From positions 21,904,881 through 21,968,880 of the forward strand of contig CM055110.1 in assembly GCA_029204225.1 (NCBI GenBank): a DNA stretch of 64,000 bases, read 5' to 3'. This document shows positions 26,130-37,114 of the stretch, one piece after another. Under the pieces are notes generated by a model, which saw only the letters and a list, made by a program, of their open reading frames with translations, did no database searches and was not told the origin of the DNA. Position 1 is the first letter of the stretch. Each line of letters begins with the position of its first letter. Source of the stretch: Diphasiastrum complanatum. Taxonomy: Eukaryota > Streptophyta > Lycopodiopsida > Lycopodiales > Lycopodiaceae. The translations under genes and the position numbers were made by a program.

Positions 26130-27540
26130 AAGTCAATTACCTTTATAAGGTGCACACGTTCCTTTATAGCTCTTGAGTTTGGTGTTCTCTTATTTGGAAA
26201 TGTGGCTGAAAATTTGTTAATTTCAATCCTTATTGTGGATTAAGGATTGAATATAGCTAGTTGTAGGAAATTGAATTAGTTTAGATTAAACTATTTACTT
26301 TTCAGCAATGACCTTTCAAGAAACCTTATGGTTTGTGTAATTTGAAGCAATTTGGATTATAGTTTTTATGGAATTAATTTTGGGCATTGGTTTATCTTGT
26401 GTAAGAACCTTTATTTATAAAAAGTTACAATTTAGTTTATAAGTTTACTTATAAACATAAATGACTTTAAGAAAAACTATAACCCAAATTTCAAAGTTCA
26501 TGAGAATTTTTTTAATAGCTTTGAACTTCTGCCAGCCAACGTACTCTAAACTTTTCTATGGAAAAAGTTAAAACAGCTGCGGGTACACACTATCAGAACT
26601 AGACTCAATTAGTGTACTGCTCTTCTTGCACGTTTTTTCGTGTTGAGGAAGGTACGGTCAGCTTCTGCGGGACACGCCCATGATCTGAGTCCTCGCCTAA
26701 CAGGATAGTGAGTAGGGAGGGAGTTAATACCTCTCCTACCTGTCTCACGAGTGGAAATTCCGCCTGCTTGACAGTTGGCTGAGAAGAGTGGGGAGGGAGG
26801 CAGTTAATACCTCCCCTATCCTTGTACTATACACCATCGCAGAGCAACTAGAACCTGGCAGCGCGCTCCAGGTTTGTGGTTGCTGTACTTTTCTTCAAGA
26901 AGAAGAGAGAGGTGAGTGATGAGTACCCCTCCCTCTCTCAACCTGTTGTACTGTGGGCCTTCGAGTGGGCTTGGTGGTGCGCCCTCTTGGGAGAATGTTT
27001 TGAGTTAAAGCTTATTAGATAATTCCTATACTCTGTAAGTTAATTCCTAAGTGGAGATCTTAAGAACCTCAAGTTGCTAAGGCTTTAAGTAAAACCAGGC
27101 CAATTCCTGAAGCTCTGTCCTTGATGGTCGTACCTCTTCCTTTCTCCTCCTCTGTACTTGTAGATCTCCCAAGGTAGGAGAGGAGCTGCAGTATGTTGGA
27201 GTTGGAGGGGGGGGAAAGGGCCTTAACTTAAATCTTTGGGATCCATGGGCCATGTGGCACCTTTGGGTGGCACCACATGTCTAGAAAGGGCTAGAAGGGA
27301 CAAATGGGGCCTTTTTTGGGCCCCACCTGTCCTTTTTGCATGAGGGTGGAAAGGAGCTTTGGGGAGGGGGTAAAGGAGGTACGTTCACTTCCTTTCCCTC
27401 ATTCTCCCAAGTTGTTGTAGAGTTTTGTTGCTCTCAAGTTTGTTTATTCTTGAGGCCTTGTGCTCTAGTTGTTGTCTTCTTACGGTTTTTACACTCTAGC
27501 TCTCCGTTTTTCCTTGAGTTTTTGGCCAGCTACCCCTTTG
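26130..27540 (+). other. Untranslated leader of the chromovirus
   Basis: About 1.4 kb before gag. It includes a repeated GGGAGG..GTTAATACCTC segment at about 26717-26745 and 26794-26822 and a G-run near 27207. No protein motif is seen. Confidence 0.6.
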
Positions 27541-27546
27541 TCCATG

Positions 27547-28672
27547 GATACCCCTATGGATGAGACAAGAGCTCCAAGTCCCGTCGGGACTAATATGGAG
27601 AACATGATGCATGCCACTAATTTGTTACAGTAACAAATTGTGGACATAACGTTCATAGCATGAACGGGCGAAGGCTGAGATTCGGGCTATGTCCCAGTCT
27701 CGACAAGCTCTCCTAAACCCAATGTTTACTCTGGAATTTTTTACCAGAGAGATGAAGGACAGACACCAAGATGTGGTGTTAGCCTAGTTAGATCGATGGA
27801 TGTCGTATTTTTCCATGCACAATCTACCAGATAGCTCGCGTATTTCGACGGCCATCATGTTTTTACGCAGTAAGGTGTATTCTTGGTGGCAGGACCTTAA
27901 AGATCGAGCTATAGTCCCAACCACCTGGGATGACTTCCAAGTAGCCTTTAAGGCTGTCTTTATGCCTATCCTGGACGATTTTGAATACTATCGTCGCTTT
28001 TCCACGTTGCAAATGGGGACGAAGCCCTTGGACGTCTACTTGCAAGACTTCCAAGAGGCTGCTTCGCGGTTTTTTAACTGCATAGACAGCGTACTCCTTA
28101 AGCTGCATTTCATTTTGGGCTTGCCCAAGGAATATCAGTTGGAAGTCCGTCGTAATCAGCCACAGTCCTTAGAAGATGCCGTGCATTCCGCTCGGATTTT
28201 TGACGATATGCATAGTGTAACCCGCAAAGAATAGCTAAAGCCCAAAGCCAAAGACAAATCCTCTACGGGCCCTTCTTTCAAAAAGGGCAAGGAGCATATG
28301 GTCGGCGAAGCTTCTCCTTCAGGGAAAAAAGAGAAGCACCCTCAGTTGGAGAGAGTGGACTTCGACAAGGCCAAAAGCGACGGGCTGTGTTTCTCCTGCA
28401 TGGAGAAGGGGCACCTTTCCAAGGACTGCCCGAAGAGACGGAAGAAGAGTGGCCGCTCCTTTAAGGCACCAGGTAATTCTTCTATTTCTTGCATTGATGT
28501 ATCTTTTAAAGATGAAACAATTTGTATGAATTGTTGTTTTAATACTGCAGTGTTTGGACCTCACGACCTCATTCGTATGAGTGGGTTCGTAGGTAGCCTA
28601 CATGTGAGTGTTCTTTTTGACAATGATTCTACGCATAATTTTATTAATGCTAAGTTGGTGCAGAAGCTGTAG
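27547..28672 (+). pseudogene. Chromovirus gag and protease start, broken
   Basis: A likely gag start is ATG 27547, but stops and frame changes follow soon. The capsid-like core is open at 27800-28234: YSWWQDLKDRA, FKAVFMP, RRFSTLQMG..PLDVYLQDF and LGLPKEYQLEVR are typical retrotransposon gag residues. A stop at about 28232 separates it from the nucleocapsid frame, which has one CCHC knuckle, CFSCMEKGHLSKDC, at 28388-28429, in a basic context. The protease follows at about 28610: LFDNDSTHNFI where families have LFDSGATHNFI, so the D-S/T-G active site is lost (DND). The frame ends at 28672. Confidence 0.85.
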
Positions 28673-29893
28673 TTGGCAACCGCACCAAGTGACCACAAGT
28701 ACGTGGTTAAGATGGCAGCTGGTGGGGAGCAGCAGGTCTGGGACCACTTTGTCCCCCCACGTGCCGTTGAAGATTCAAGACTATTTTGATAGTTTATCTT
28801 TTCATGTCATGAATCTAGATAAGGTGGATTTAATCCTAGGTAAAGAGTGGTTTTATGCTAGGAATGAGTCCTTAAAGAAAGATTATGTATCTCATTGTAT
28901 TTCTTTCTTGCATAATGACTCAATGGTTTGTCTTAAAGGTGATGAGCAAGACCTACCTTTTGTAACTGCTCATGAAGCGAATCAATGTATTTTGAATTCT
29001 GAGTATTTTTCGTAATTATGTTATCTGAAAGATGAATCTTACATAGATGCTTTTAGTACTCATAATGTCAATGTTGATGTACCGCCTTTCCCTAAAGCTT
29101 TGTCTTTTTCTGATGATAATTTAGAATCTTCGCTTGAGGGCAAAATCTTTAAGAGACTTAGAGAGGAATGTAGTGATTTATTCCATGAGCAGTTGCCTGA
29201 GGGTCTTCCCCCCTCACATGGAGTAGATCATCACATAGATCTTCTTCCCGACAGCTCTCCTGTATCGCTTTTTCCCGAAGAAGATAAAATTGCTAGTCAA
29301 CTTAAGGAGTTGTTACGTAAAGGCCATATTCAGCCTAGTAAATCTCCTTGGGGAGCTCCTGTTTTGCTAATCGACAAAAAAGACGGTGGTATTTGCCTTT
29401 GTGTCGATTACAAAAAGCTTAATAAAATGACAATTAAGAACCGTTATCCCTTGCCTCGGGTGGACGACTTAATGGATCGATTGAATGGTGCTAAGTATTT
29501 CGCCAAATTGGACCTTAGGTCAGGGTACCATCAAGTTAGAATACACAAGGGGAATGTTTCCAAACTGGTTTTTGTACTAGGTAGGGCCATTGCAAATTTT
29601 TAGTTTTACCCTTTGGTCTAAATAATGCTCCGACAACCTTCCAACAGATGATGAACGATACTCTTCGTCCATATCTAGGGAAGTTTTTCGTGGTATTTCT
29701 AGATGACATACTGATTTATAGTGAGATACTTGAGGAGCACAAAGCGCATTTGCGTACAGTCTTAGATAATCTAAGGCAGACAAAGCTTTATGCTAAGGAG
29801 TCTAAGTGTGAGTTCTTTCAAACAAGACTCAAGTATTTGAGACATATCGTGCCTGATCGTGGTCTTGAGATCGACTACCCAGAAAGTTCATGA
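28673..29893 (+). pseudogene. Chromovirus reverse transcriptase, frameshifted
   Basis: After the end of protease (LILGKEWF near 28830), the RT N-terminus reads [31 protein letters not shown] and [17 protein letters not shown]. Then comes [15 protein letters not shown] and [15 protein letters not shown], which holds the first catalytic Asp. A frameshift near 29585-29600 precedes LPFGLNNAPTTFQQMMN. The catalytic pair is VVFLDDILIYS, with DD at 29702. The thumb-proximal CEFFQTRLKYL motif follows. The palm motifs are complete in order, but a stop near 29015, the frameshift and a further frame change near 29880 prevent full translation. Confidence 0.9.
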
Positions 29894-30545
29894 CTGTCCT
29901 ATCCTAAAAACCATTAGGGAAGTAAAATCTTTTTTGGGCTTCAAAGGATTTTTCCATAAATTCATTAAAGACTATGCCTTAGTTGCATTGCCTCTAACGA
30001 ATCTTCTTAAGGGAGTAAAGAAAGCCAAACAGAAAACTAAAAAGAGTAATGAGAAGAAGGCCAGAAGGCATTTGAAGATCAGTCCTCCTGTTGTTTGGAC
30101 TGATGAACTTAATCAAAGCTTTGAAGCTTTGAAGATGTTAGTGTCTACAGCCCCTATCTTACACATAGTGGACCCTAGCGGATCCTTCTTGGTGAAAACG
30201 GATGCTAGTGACTATGTGGTGGTTGCAGTCCTTTATCAGGATGGTAGACCTGTGGCTTTTGAGAGCAAGAAGTTAGACCCAGCTCAAAGTAGGTATTCTA
30301 CTTATGAGAAGGAACTTTTTGTTGTCATCCATGCGTTAAAGATCTGGAGACATTATTTGTACGAGTCGAAATTTGTGGTTATGACAGATCATGAGTCTCT
30401 TAATTATATCTGTGATGCCTCGGACCTTAGGGGCCATAAGGCCCGTTGTTCAGAACTCATTCAAGAGTTCGAACTCGACATTAAGTACCATCGAGGTACG
30501 TCGAATTGTGTACCTCAAATTGTGTCGCTGATGCTTTGAGCCAGA
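29894..30545 (+). pseudogene. Chromovirus RNase H domain
   Basis: Reads EVKSFLGFKGFFHKFI (RT connection), a Lys-rich insert KKAKQKTKKSNEKKARR near 30019-30066, then the RNase H core: VKTDASDYVV with the first acid, GRPVAFESKKL, YSTYEKELFVVIHAL with the Glu, and VMTDHESLNYI with the second Asp. A frameshift near 30510 shifts to the frame containing CVADALS. The Lys-rich insert is unusual in length. Confidence 0.9.
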
Positions 30546-31402
30546 TTGGAGAAGTTAATCAATTATGCTTTGCTGAGTTCCAATCCGAGTTGTATCTTTC
30601 TTTGCGAGATCTTTGTCGGACCGATGAGATTTTCGGTCATATCTGGCAAGAAGTCCTAGCAGGAAGCTCTGTTTTGAGAGATAATCTTGGAAAGCAGGAT
30701 TCCAAGAAATCTCACGAAGAGAAGATACTTGATGAATATTCCATTATAAATGGTTTGCTTTTCTGTAGGGAAAAAGTTTGTGTGCCAGATATCGTGGACA
30801 TAAGGGCCCAAATCCTGCACGAGTGCCACGATAGCCCCAGTGCAAGTCACCTTGGTATACAGAGGACACTTGACCTTGTTAAGAGATAATTTTATTGGCC
30901 ATAAATGAAAGGTCATGTCGAGGCATATGTTCAAAGGTGTGAACAGTGCCAAGTAAATAAAGCAAAAAGACTCAAAGCAGCTGGTCTATTGCATCCATTG
31001 GAAATTCCCAACAAGAAATGAAAAAGTATTTCCATGGATTTTGTGGTCGAACTTCCCAAGTCAGGGAAGGGTCACAATGCTATTTGGGTAGTGGTTGACA
31101 AGCTAACCAAAATGGCGCAATTTATTCCAACAAAAACTACTATTAAAGCTTCAGAACTTGCTAAACTCTTTGTTGAAAAGCTGTTCAGGTTGTATGGCTT
31201 GCTGAACGATATTGTAAGTGATCATGGTTCCAAATTCATTGGCAAGTTCTGGCAGGCGGTCTTTGAAAGACTGAAAACTACTTTAAGTCTATCATCTACA
31301 GATCACCTAGAAACTGATGGTCAGACCGAACTTGTCAACCAGTCGATGGAAGATATGCTTCGTGCATATGTTTCCAGGCGACAATCAGATTGGAAAAAGT
31401 AT
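30546..31402 (+). pseudogene. Chromovirus integrase, first part
   Basis: The HHCC zinc domain has HECHDSPSASHLGIQRTL near 30820-30870. After a stop at about 30887 it continues to a C-x2-C pair (RCEQCQ near 30940). The catalytic core starts SMDFVVELPKSG (first Asp near 31037), IVSDHGSKFIGKFW (second Asp near 31220) and TDGQTELVNQ (Glu near 31328), so D-D-E are present. The frame is cut at QSDWKKY by an insertion after 31402. Confidence 0.9.
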
Positions 31403-32133
31403 TTTACAAGTAGAGGTGAGGAAGTCCTCCAAATCCAAGGTAGAGCCTCCAAATGTCCTCCAAGCAACCTGCAAGCTTCAAGATGCTTCCCAACTCCAAG
31501 CTAGGATGCCTCCACCTGCAAGTAAGGATTTGCAAGCCTCCAAGGATCTCTCCTCCACCTGTGTCCCTACTCTTTAAACACAAAGATAGATAACAAGCTG
31601 GCCTCAAGTATTCACCACCCAACCGTAGCTAGATCCAAGCTCCAAAAAATGTCAAGAGACTCCTTCCATAACCTATGAGTCTTTGAATGCCTTTCTTGTG
31701 GGAGTTGGGAACTCAATGGAGACTTTAGAAGGGCGCCCTCTACTAGGTCCCATTGCCCAAGTTGTGCAAGTATACTTTGGTCCTAGACCAATAAAGTGAT
31801 ATGGTTCAAGGTTGAGGCCCAAGGTTTAGAAAATTAGTCATCCAATGACTTTCTAACACCTCACTAGGTTCCATACCTCCATCCAAGGCATAGACGCCTA
31901 CCTGCCCTTAAACAAGGACACTAGTACCTTAATCTAAGACACCTACCCTTAATAGTAAGGGTACTCCTTATCCAAGGGTCACGTGACCCCATACCTCCAA
32001 CTAAGGTATAGTCACTTGCCTGCCCTTATCCAAGGGCACATACCCTTATCCTAAGGGTACCTTGCCATATAGCCCCCAACACTAAATGGACTATTAGGGG
32101 TCTGAAGTACTGCTAGTTACATAGGTATGTAAG
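31403..32133. mobile_element. Insertion of about 730 bp nested in the chromovirus integrase
   Basis: The integrase reading breaks at 31402 and resumes at about 32134 with LPMVEFAYNSMKHS, exactly where the family continues. A 7-bp AAAGTAT flanks the insert at 31396-31402 and 32134-32140 as a target duplication. The insert has no coding motif. It is rich in 'cctccaa' and 'cc(t/a)taccctta..(c/t)aagggta' type repeats. Ends are TTTACAAG... and ...TATGTAAG; a weak terminal inverted TTACA is shared. Class unknown; possibly a non-autonomous DNA element. Confidence 0.75.
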
Positions 32134-32140
32134 AAAGTAT

Positions 32141-32820
32141 CTCCCAATGGTTGAGTTCGCATACAATAGTATGAAACATTCTGCCATTGGTTTTAGTCCT
32201 TTTACTCTTGTACGGCTTTCGGCCTCGTTCCCTTATCTCCGTTGGACTCAAAGGTCTCAAGGTTCAAGCTGCAGCGGATTTCTTGCATGATATGCAGAAA
32301 ATGTTGCAGGTGGCTAGGGAAACCATTAAATCGGCTCAGGATCGAGCCAATTTTATGCTAAACAAAGCCGCACTCCTCGAGAATTTGAGATCGGTGATTG
32401 GGTGTATCTTAGAATCCCAAAAGACTCTAAGACACTTTGAACGGGAAAATGTTCAAAGTTATCTCCATGTTTTAGCAGTCCTTTCAAAGTTCTTAACAAG
32501 ATTGGTAGGGCTGCTTATAGACTAGAACTCCCTGTTGGAACTAAGGTTCATCCTGTATTCCATGTTAGTCGTTTAAAGGAACGACTTGGTAGGAAAGATC
32601 ACCTGATTCCCACAGATGATCTAGTTCTATTGGAGGATTTGACTGCTTTGGTACCCCATGAACCGGAAAGGATCATGGATGCTCGATGACATCAGCTGAG
32701 AAATCGTTTGATTTCTGAACATCTGATGCATTGGAAAGGTAGGTCAGATGATGAGGACACCTGGGAGAAGGAGGATGATTTAAGACTTAGATTCTCTGGT
32801 TTCTTCCCATAGAAGGAAGT
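32141..32820 (+). pseudogene. Chromovirus integrase C-terminus and chromodomain
   Basis: After the insertion: GFSPFTLVYGF-like sequence, then DFLHDMQKMLQVARETIKSAQDR (the integrase C-terminal helix), then with frameshifts VHPVFHVSRLKERLG. The chromodomain segment reads RIMDAR, a stop, then HQLRNRLISEHLMHWKGRSD and DEDTWEKEDDL at about 32670-32790. The aromatic residues expected for histone-methyl-lysine binding are only partly kept. The frame ends just before the polypurine tract. Confidence 0.85.
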
Positions 32821-32824
32821 TTTT

Positions 32825-32840
32825 AGGGGGGGGGGGGGGG
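32825..32840 (+). other. Polypurine tract with a 15-G run
   Basis: A followed by fifteen G residues lies directly upstream of the 3' LTR. This is the plus-strand priming site. The uninterrupted G-run is unusually long for this site. Confidence 0.9.
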
Positions 32841-32841
32841 A

Positions 32842-33310
32842 TTTTATGTACCATAACGGTATGCCCTTCAGTGATGGCCTCATGAGGGGCATGATGCAGG
32901 ACTAGAGTTATCGACATGTCTAGGTGCCACATGTCACCATCCCAGGTGGTCACGTGTCACCGGTAGGACCGTGCTTGATGAGACCCACTGTGCTATGGCT
33001 ATATAGTGGTGGGGTTTCCCTCTTTTCATTCACTCAGTCTACTCGGGAGTTGGTGGATGGAGAGCACGTGCATGAGCCTGGATGTATCTCCAGGCCAGGA
33101 GATGTGTGCTAGGGAGAGCTGAGTGCGATGGCTGGTGGTATGGGACGCCAGTTATTGTAGGAGGCTTGACCGGGCATGTTAATGTCGATTGCTCCAAAGC
33201 ATGGGGGTGGGTCAGTTGTGATCCTACGATTGGGCAATTACGGTGCATCGTCACTGGTATGGGGTGTGCGGAACCTTCAAGGCAGTCAATGATCCTAGGG
33301 AGTTGTAACA
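32842..33310 (+). repeat. 3' LTR of the chromovirus
   Basis: 469 bp, same length and end (GTTGTAACA) as the 5' LTR, followed by GGGTC. The first bases are TT rather than TG, a point change at the terminus. Many CpG sites of the 5' copy are TpG or CpA here. Confidence 0.95.
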
Positions 33311-33315
33311 GGGTC

Positions 33316-34110
33316 TATTTGGAAGTATATGCAGACTAGAAACCAATGTTGGTTTATTCAGATATATAATGTAGCTCATTCTTGAAAAACTTCATTAGCG
33401 ACCTCTAGAGCAAAATCTCTAGTAGTGATTATCCCAAGAGTGGTATCTATAGTGATAATATCCATAGAACCCCAATCTATGATTCATAGTACAAGACAAA
33501 ATCATCTCGGATTAGCAAAGTTGCCATAGTATCCCATGGCATTTGAAAAGAGTGAAGTTCATACTGGTAGTACTTTCCATAGGCAGGACGATGACCTAGG
33601 GCAGGTCTGAGCATTTTGATATCTAAACTCAGAACAAGTTTAAATCCCTGTTGATTTTCTTGTGACAAGGCCAACTACAATCTTGTAATATACTTTGGGA
33701 GTTTGGATTTTGTGCCTATGTGCATCATTATATGGCTAGCATCTTCAATACTCTTAAACTCACAAAAATTGGGATCAAAATTATCTACTTCTGTCTTTGA
33801 TTTTGTGAAGTCAAGGAAGTACTTCATTGAGAAAAGCTTAGGTTATCTTTGGTCAACCCTTCTTCTTTCTTTGCTTTGGGATCTTTGTATGTAGAAAACT
33901 CCAACAGTCTTTGCTTGAAGCTCTTGAAAGTGGACAAAGCATCCGATTTTTCCTTTAAAAATTATATGTGAAAATTGTCAACTAGTCTCGACATCTTTAT
34001 TTGGCATTTTTGGAGGCCAAAATGAAATCTCAACTTAGAGATAGTTTCATATTTGTCAATAAGGGCCTAAATAGTGGTATTACTATTTTTGAAAAGTAGT
34101 TAAGTGGATG
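33316..34110. other. No recognised gene
   Basis: AT-rich flank between two retroelements. Short frames (33477-33674 minus, 33703-33894 plus) show no family motif. Confidence 0.4.
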
Positions 34111-34594
34111 AGATCATGTTTGGACTCATTCTAATTGGCTAATTAGTATTCTAGGTTTTTGGTTAAGTACCTAGAAGTTGCCATTTTAGGGCATACTTAG
34201 GGAAAGTGGCTAAACAAAATTTAGTCTATTATAAATAGATGTAGCTACATGGAGAACAGATCATTTTATTCTCTTATGATGTGGAGAATTCATCTTTGTT
34301 GATTCTATGTCCATCTCTTGTGGATTTCTCATGATATCTTGAGTTTCTATGTGTAGAATGTTGATTTTCTTGTTGATATAGCTTTACATGTGTGGAGTAT
34401 TATACTGTACTGCTGATGCATGGAAAGGGATAGTACTAAGTTATATCTAAGTGGTTATGATCAGATCTTGCATTTCTAAATTCTAGCATGCATAAAGTAG
34501 TGATTTCTATGTTGTTGATGAATCTAGATGTGTGATCCAAATTGGCTAAAGATCAATGATGAACTAATAGTGTTTTGATCTTTGATTTTTCACA
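34110..34594 (+). mobile_element. 5' LTR of a Ty1/copia element
   Basis: The right boundary is fixed by the primer site: ...TTTGATTTTTCACA then TGGTATCAGAG. A TATAAATAG box lies at about 34230. The left end is uncertain. The last 13 bases equal the end of the copia LTR at 22430 almost exactly, so the two may be relatives. Confidence 0.6.
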
Positions 34595-34606
34595 TGGTAT
34601 CAGAGT
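34595..34606 (+). other. Primer-binding site, tRNA-iMet type
   Basis: TGGTATCAGAG followed by T. It matches the copia consensus primer site and sits directly after the LTR. Confidence 0.9.
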
Positions 34607-35194
34607 AGGTTTCAGGCCAAATATTGTGAGCTTACCAAATCTAGAAGTGGATTTGAGGATGCCATAAATTCTATGAGGATTTGGAGGTGTTGTTGACTCA
34701 AATCAAGCATTTTCAGCTATAAAGATCGGACCTTTGTGATCTAAAAGTTATTTTAGGTCAAATCTCTTGTAGATGGACGATTTTGAAACCACTTATTTGG
34801 AATGTGGAGACAAAAATTGCTCATGGTAGAAGATAATACATTCTAATAGATGATATATCAAGATTCTAGGTTTTTGCATGTAGATTTTTCTTGATTCAAT
34901 ATTTTGCATTTTTTATGAAACCCTAAATTTGATAGGATCTCTTGATTTTCAGGTTGCTGGAATTTTCAAGTGTGTGTTTCAATCTTAGGTGCTGGAAAAA
35001 GTTCATGAAATCGTGTTTAGATCTATTGTGATCAAGAAATCAAGATTCTAGGTGCTAGGATTTGCTAGAAGAGAGAAAAGGAGAGGCTAGAGTGTTTCAA
35101 ATCTTTGTGATTTCTTCTTGAGTTTCATTTGTTGATTTTCAAGAGATTTCTAAGTGCATTGGAATAGGTTCAAAGAAGATCAAATCATTGCAAC

Positions 35195-36801
35195 ATGGAA
35201 ACATCAAGTGGTTTCACGTTGGAAGGCAATCATAGGCTTACCTCAATCAACCATTCTACTTGGAAGGTGAGGATGGAGTCCTCATTGGAGATGAATGAGA
35301 TGATGGAAATTGTGGAGGATAGACCTTTGGCACCTCAAGATTAGTTGAGGTATGATAAGAGAGCTAAGAAATCTCTACACATCATCAAGATGAATGTGAC
35401 TAATGAACTTCTCAAGGAAGTTGGTAAGTGCACAACATCAAAGGAGGCTTGGGATTATTAAAAAAAGCTTTATGAATGTAAGTCTACACCTAGAGTTCTA
35501 ACTCTAAGGAGACAAATATTTTCTTGTATTCAAAAGAAGGATGAAAGTGCTCATGCTTTTGTTTTGAGGGTTAAAGCATTCAATGATGAGCTAGCATGTA
35601 TTGATGAAAGCATTAAGGAGATAGAACTTGTTCAAGTTATTCTTAATGGCTTGTTGGATGATCATGCTAATCTTATTCAAAGTTTTGCTATCCAAAAGAC
35701 TTTGCCAAGTATGGTGGATTTGCAAGAGATTTTTGTCAAGTTCACACGTGTGGAGTGCCCACTACATGTGTTTGAGATCTCCTAAGATGTGTAGATGCAC
35801 TAAGATCAAGACTAGATTGAGATTCAAGATCTATCTTTGAATCTATGGTAAAACTACACTTCTACATGCATTCAATCACTTCCAAAACCTAACACACACG
35901 TGTGGGAAGTGTTCAAAAATTATTCTAAGTAAAAACAAGCTGCTCTCATCGGGTAAAGAGAGAAAATCTTCATGAGCTCTCGAGTAGAGAGATAAAGCTA
36001 GAAAAGTACATACACACAAAATCCACTCAATCTCCAAATCAATTAGATCAAAGTGAGGAGTACAATATACTATAGATCCACGAGCTAACACAATGCTCAA
36101 ACATGATTGGACCACACTTTTGCCACCTCTTAATCCTATTGGACCATTGATCCATTCACCTCTAAATTCTATTAGACCATTTCCAAGCATATCTCAAATT
36201 CTATTGGACCACTCATGGTTCCACCTCTAAATCTTATTGGACCTCTAAAAAGCTTAATCAAACCAAAGCATTACACTTTTCTATTATCCATTTAGCTCGA
36301 GTTCTACCTCCTACTCTATTTTGGCTCAATAGTGACATTACATGTGGAATTGGATAATTTGCCATCTATGCCAAATTTGACCCTATTATCTTCCTACACC
36401 AAGACGCTTGTCATGAAAAAACATAAGATTCCTACATCTAACATATATAATCTTTTTCCATTTTTCACAATTTTGGCGAATGAGGAGTTTAGGCTTCAAG
36501 CAATAGGTGGATCTACATCTACATCTCAAGTTGATGGAGAGGATGCTATGTTCATCAAAGGCAAATTAAAGGGCAAAGGCAAAGGTAAGTGGTCAAAGGT
36601 CAAGATCAAGGTGAGCCTTCCTCTTTTGTTGGTAATAAGAAAGATAGGTCAAAGTTAATGTGCTTCTATTGTGGAATCAAAGGGCATTTTGCTAATGATT
36701 GCTACAAGAAGAAGAGAAATCAAGGTGAGAAGCTAATCAACCTAACTATTGATGAATATGGTGTTGATGAACAAATCTCAAATGATGCTTTTGTTATGTG
36801 A
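35195..36801 (+). pseudogene. Ty1/copia gag, interrupted
   Basis: Start ATG 35195 gives METSSGFTLEGNH, then STWKVRMESSLE (family W+..M...L), a stop at 35342, KEAWDY with another stop, then RRQIFSCIQKKDESAHAFVLRVKAFNDELAC and VILNGLLDDHANL, the copia gag (UBN2) core. The frame is interrupted after FVKFT by an insertion and resumes FTILANEEFRLQAI at about 36464. It then has a Lys/Gly-rich linker and, after a frameshift near 36610, one CCHC knuckle, CFYCGIKGHFANDC, at about 36661-36702. Premature stops show that it is dead. Confidence 0.9.
35747..36463. mobile_element. Insertion of about 717 bp nested in copia gag
   Basis: The gag frame would be continuous if this piece were removed at the flanking TTCACA (35741-35746 and 36464-36469), which is therefore a likely target duplication. 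The insert contains two CACACGTGTG palindromes (35743, partly in the duplication, and 35895) and four or five copies of an 'aat.ctatt(g/a)gacca' segment at 36125-36245. There is no coding motif, and the class is unknown. Confidence 0.7.
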
Positions 36802-37113
36802 TCTTGTTTATTGGATAATCATGGAGACATTGATCCTTGATGGATTGATAGTGGAGCTACATCACATATGACACATCATGAAGAGTATTACTCATCTTTG
36901 ATGGCATTTTAAGGTGACAAGAAGGTGATCTACACAGCCAATTATGGTGAGTGTGAAATCAAAGGGATTGGCACAATTCCTATTTTCCTTTCTACTAATA
37001 GGAATGTGACTTTGAGAGATGTTTTGTTCATTCTTTCCATTACTAAGAACCTTCTTAGTGTGAGTCAATTACTTGATAAGGGATTCAAGGTGGAGTTTGG
37101 GATACAAAAAAAA
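36802..37113 (+). pseudogene. Ty1/copia protease region
   Basis: After a stop at 36799 the sequence reads WIDSGATSHMTHHEEYY, the copia protease active-site motif (DSGA intact). Then, past a further stop, IKGIGTIPI, RDVLFILSITKNLLSVSQLLDKGF, the usual protease-to-integrase junction. Copia homology ends abruptly at about 37113, where a different, more GC-rich coding-like sequence begins. Integrase and reverse transcriptase are absent. Confidence 0.9.
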
Positions 37114-37114
37114 T

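Larger units (their letters stand above)
25643..33315 (+). mobile_element. Complete but mutated Ty3/gypsy chromovirus with target duplication
   Basis: Structure on the plus strand: 5-bp target duplication GGGTC (25643-25647), 469-bp 5' LTR, iMet-type primer site, 1.4 kb leader, gag with one CCHC knuckle, protease, reverse transcriptase, RNase H, integrase, chromodomain, polypurine tract, 469-bp 3' LTR, and GGGTC again (33311-33315). Domain order RT-RH-INT with a terminal chromodomain places it among Ty3/gypsy chromoviruses. The frames contain stops, frameshifts, a damaged protease site and a 0.7 kb insertion in integrase, so it is non-autonomous now. LTR divergence is roughly one in ten bases by eye, mostly CpG decay, so the insertion is old. 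Confidence 0.95.
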
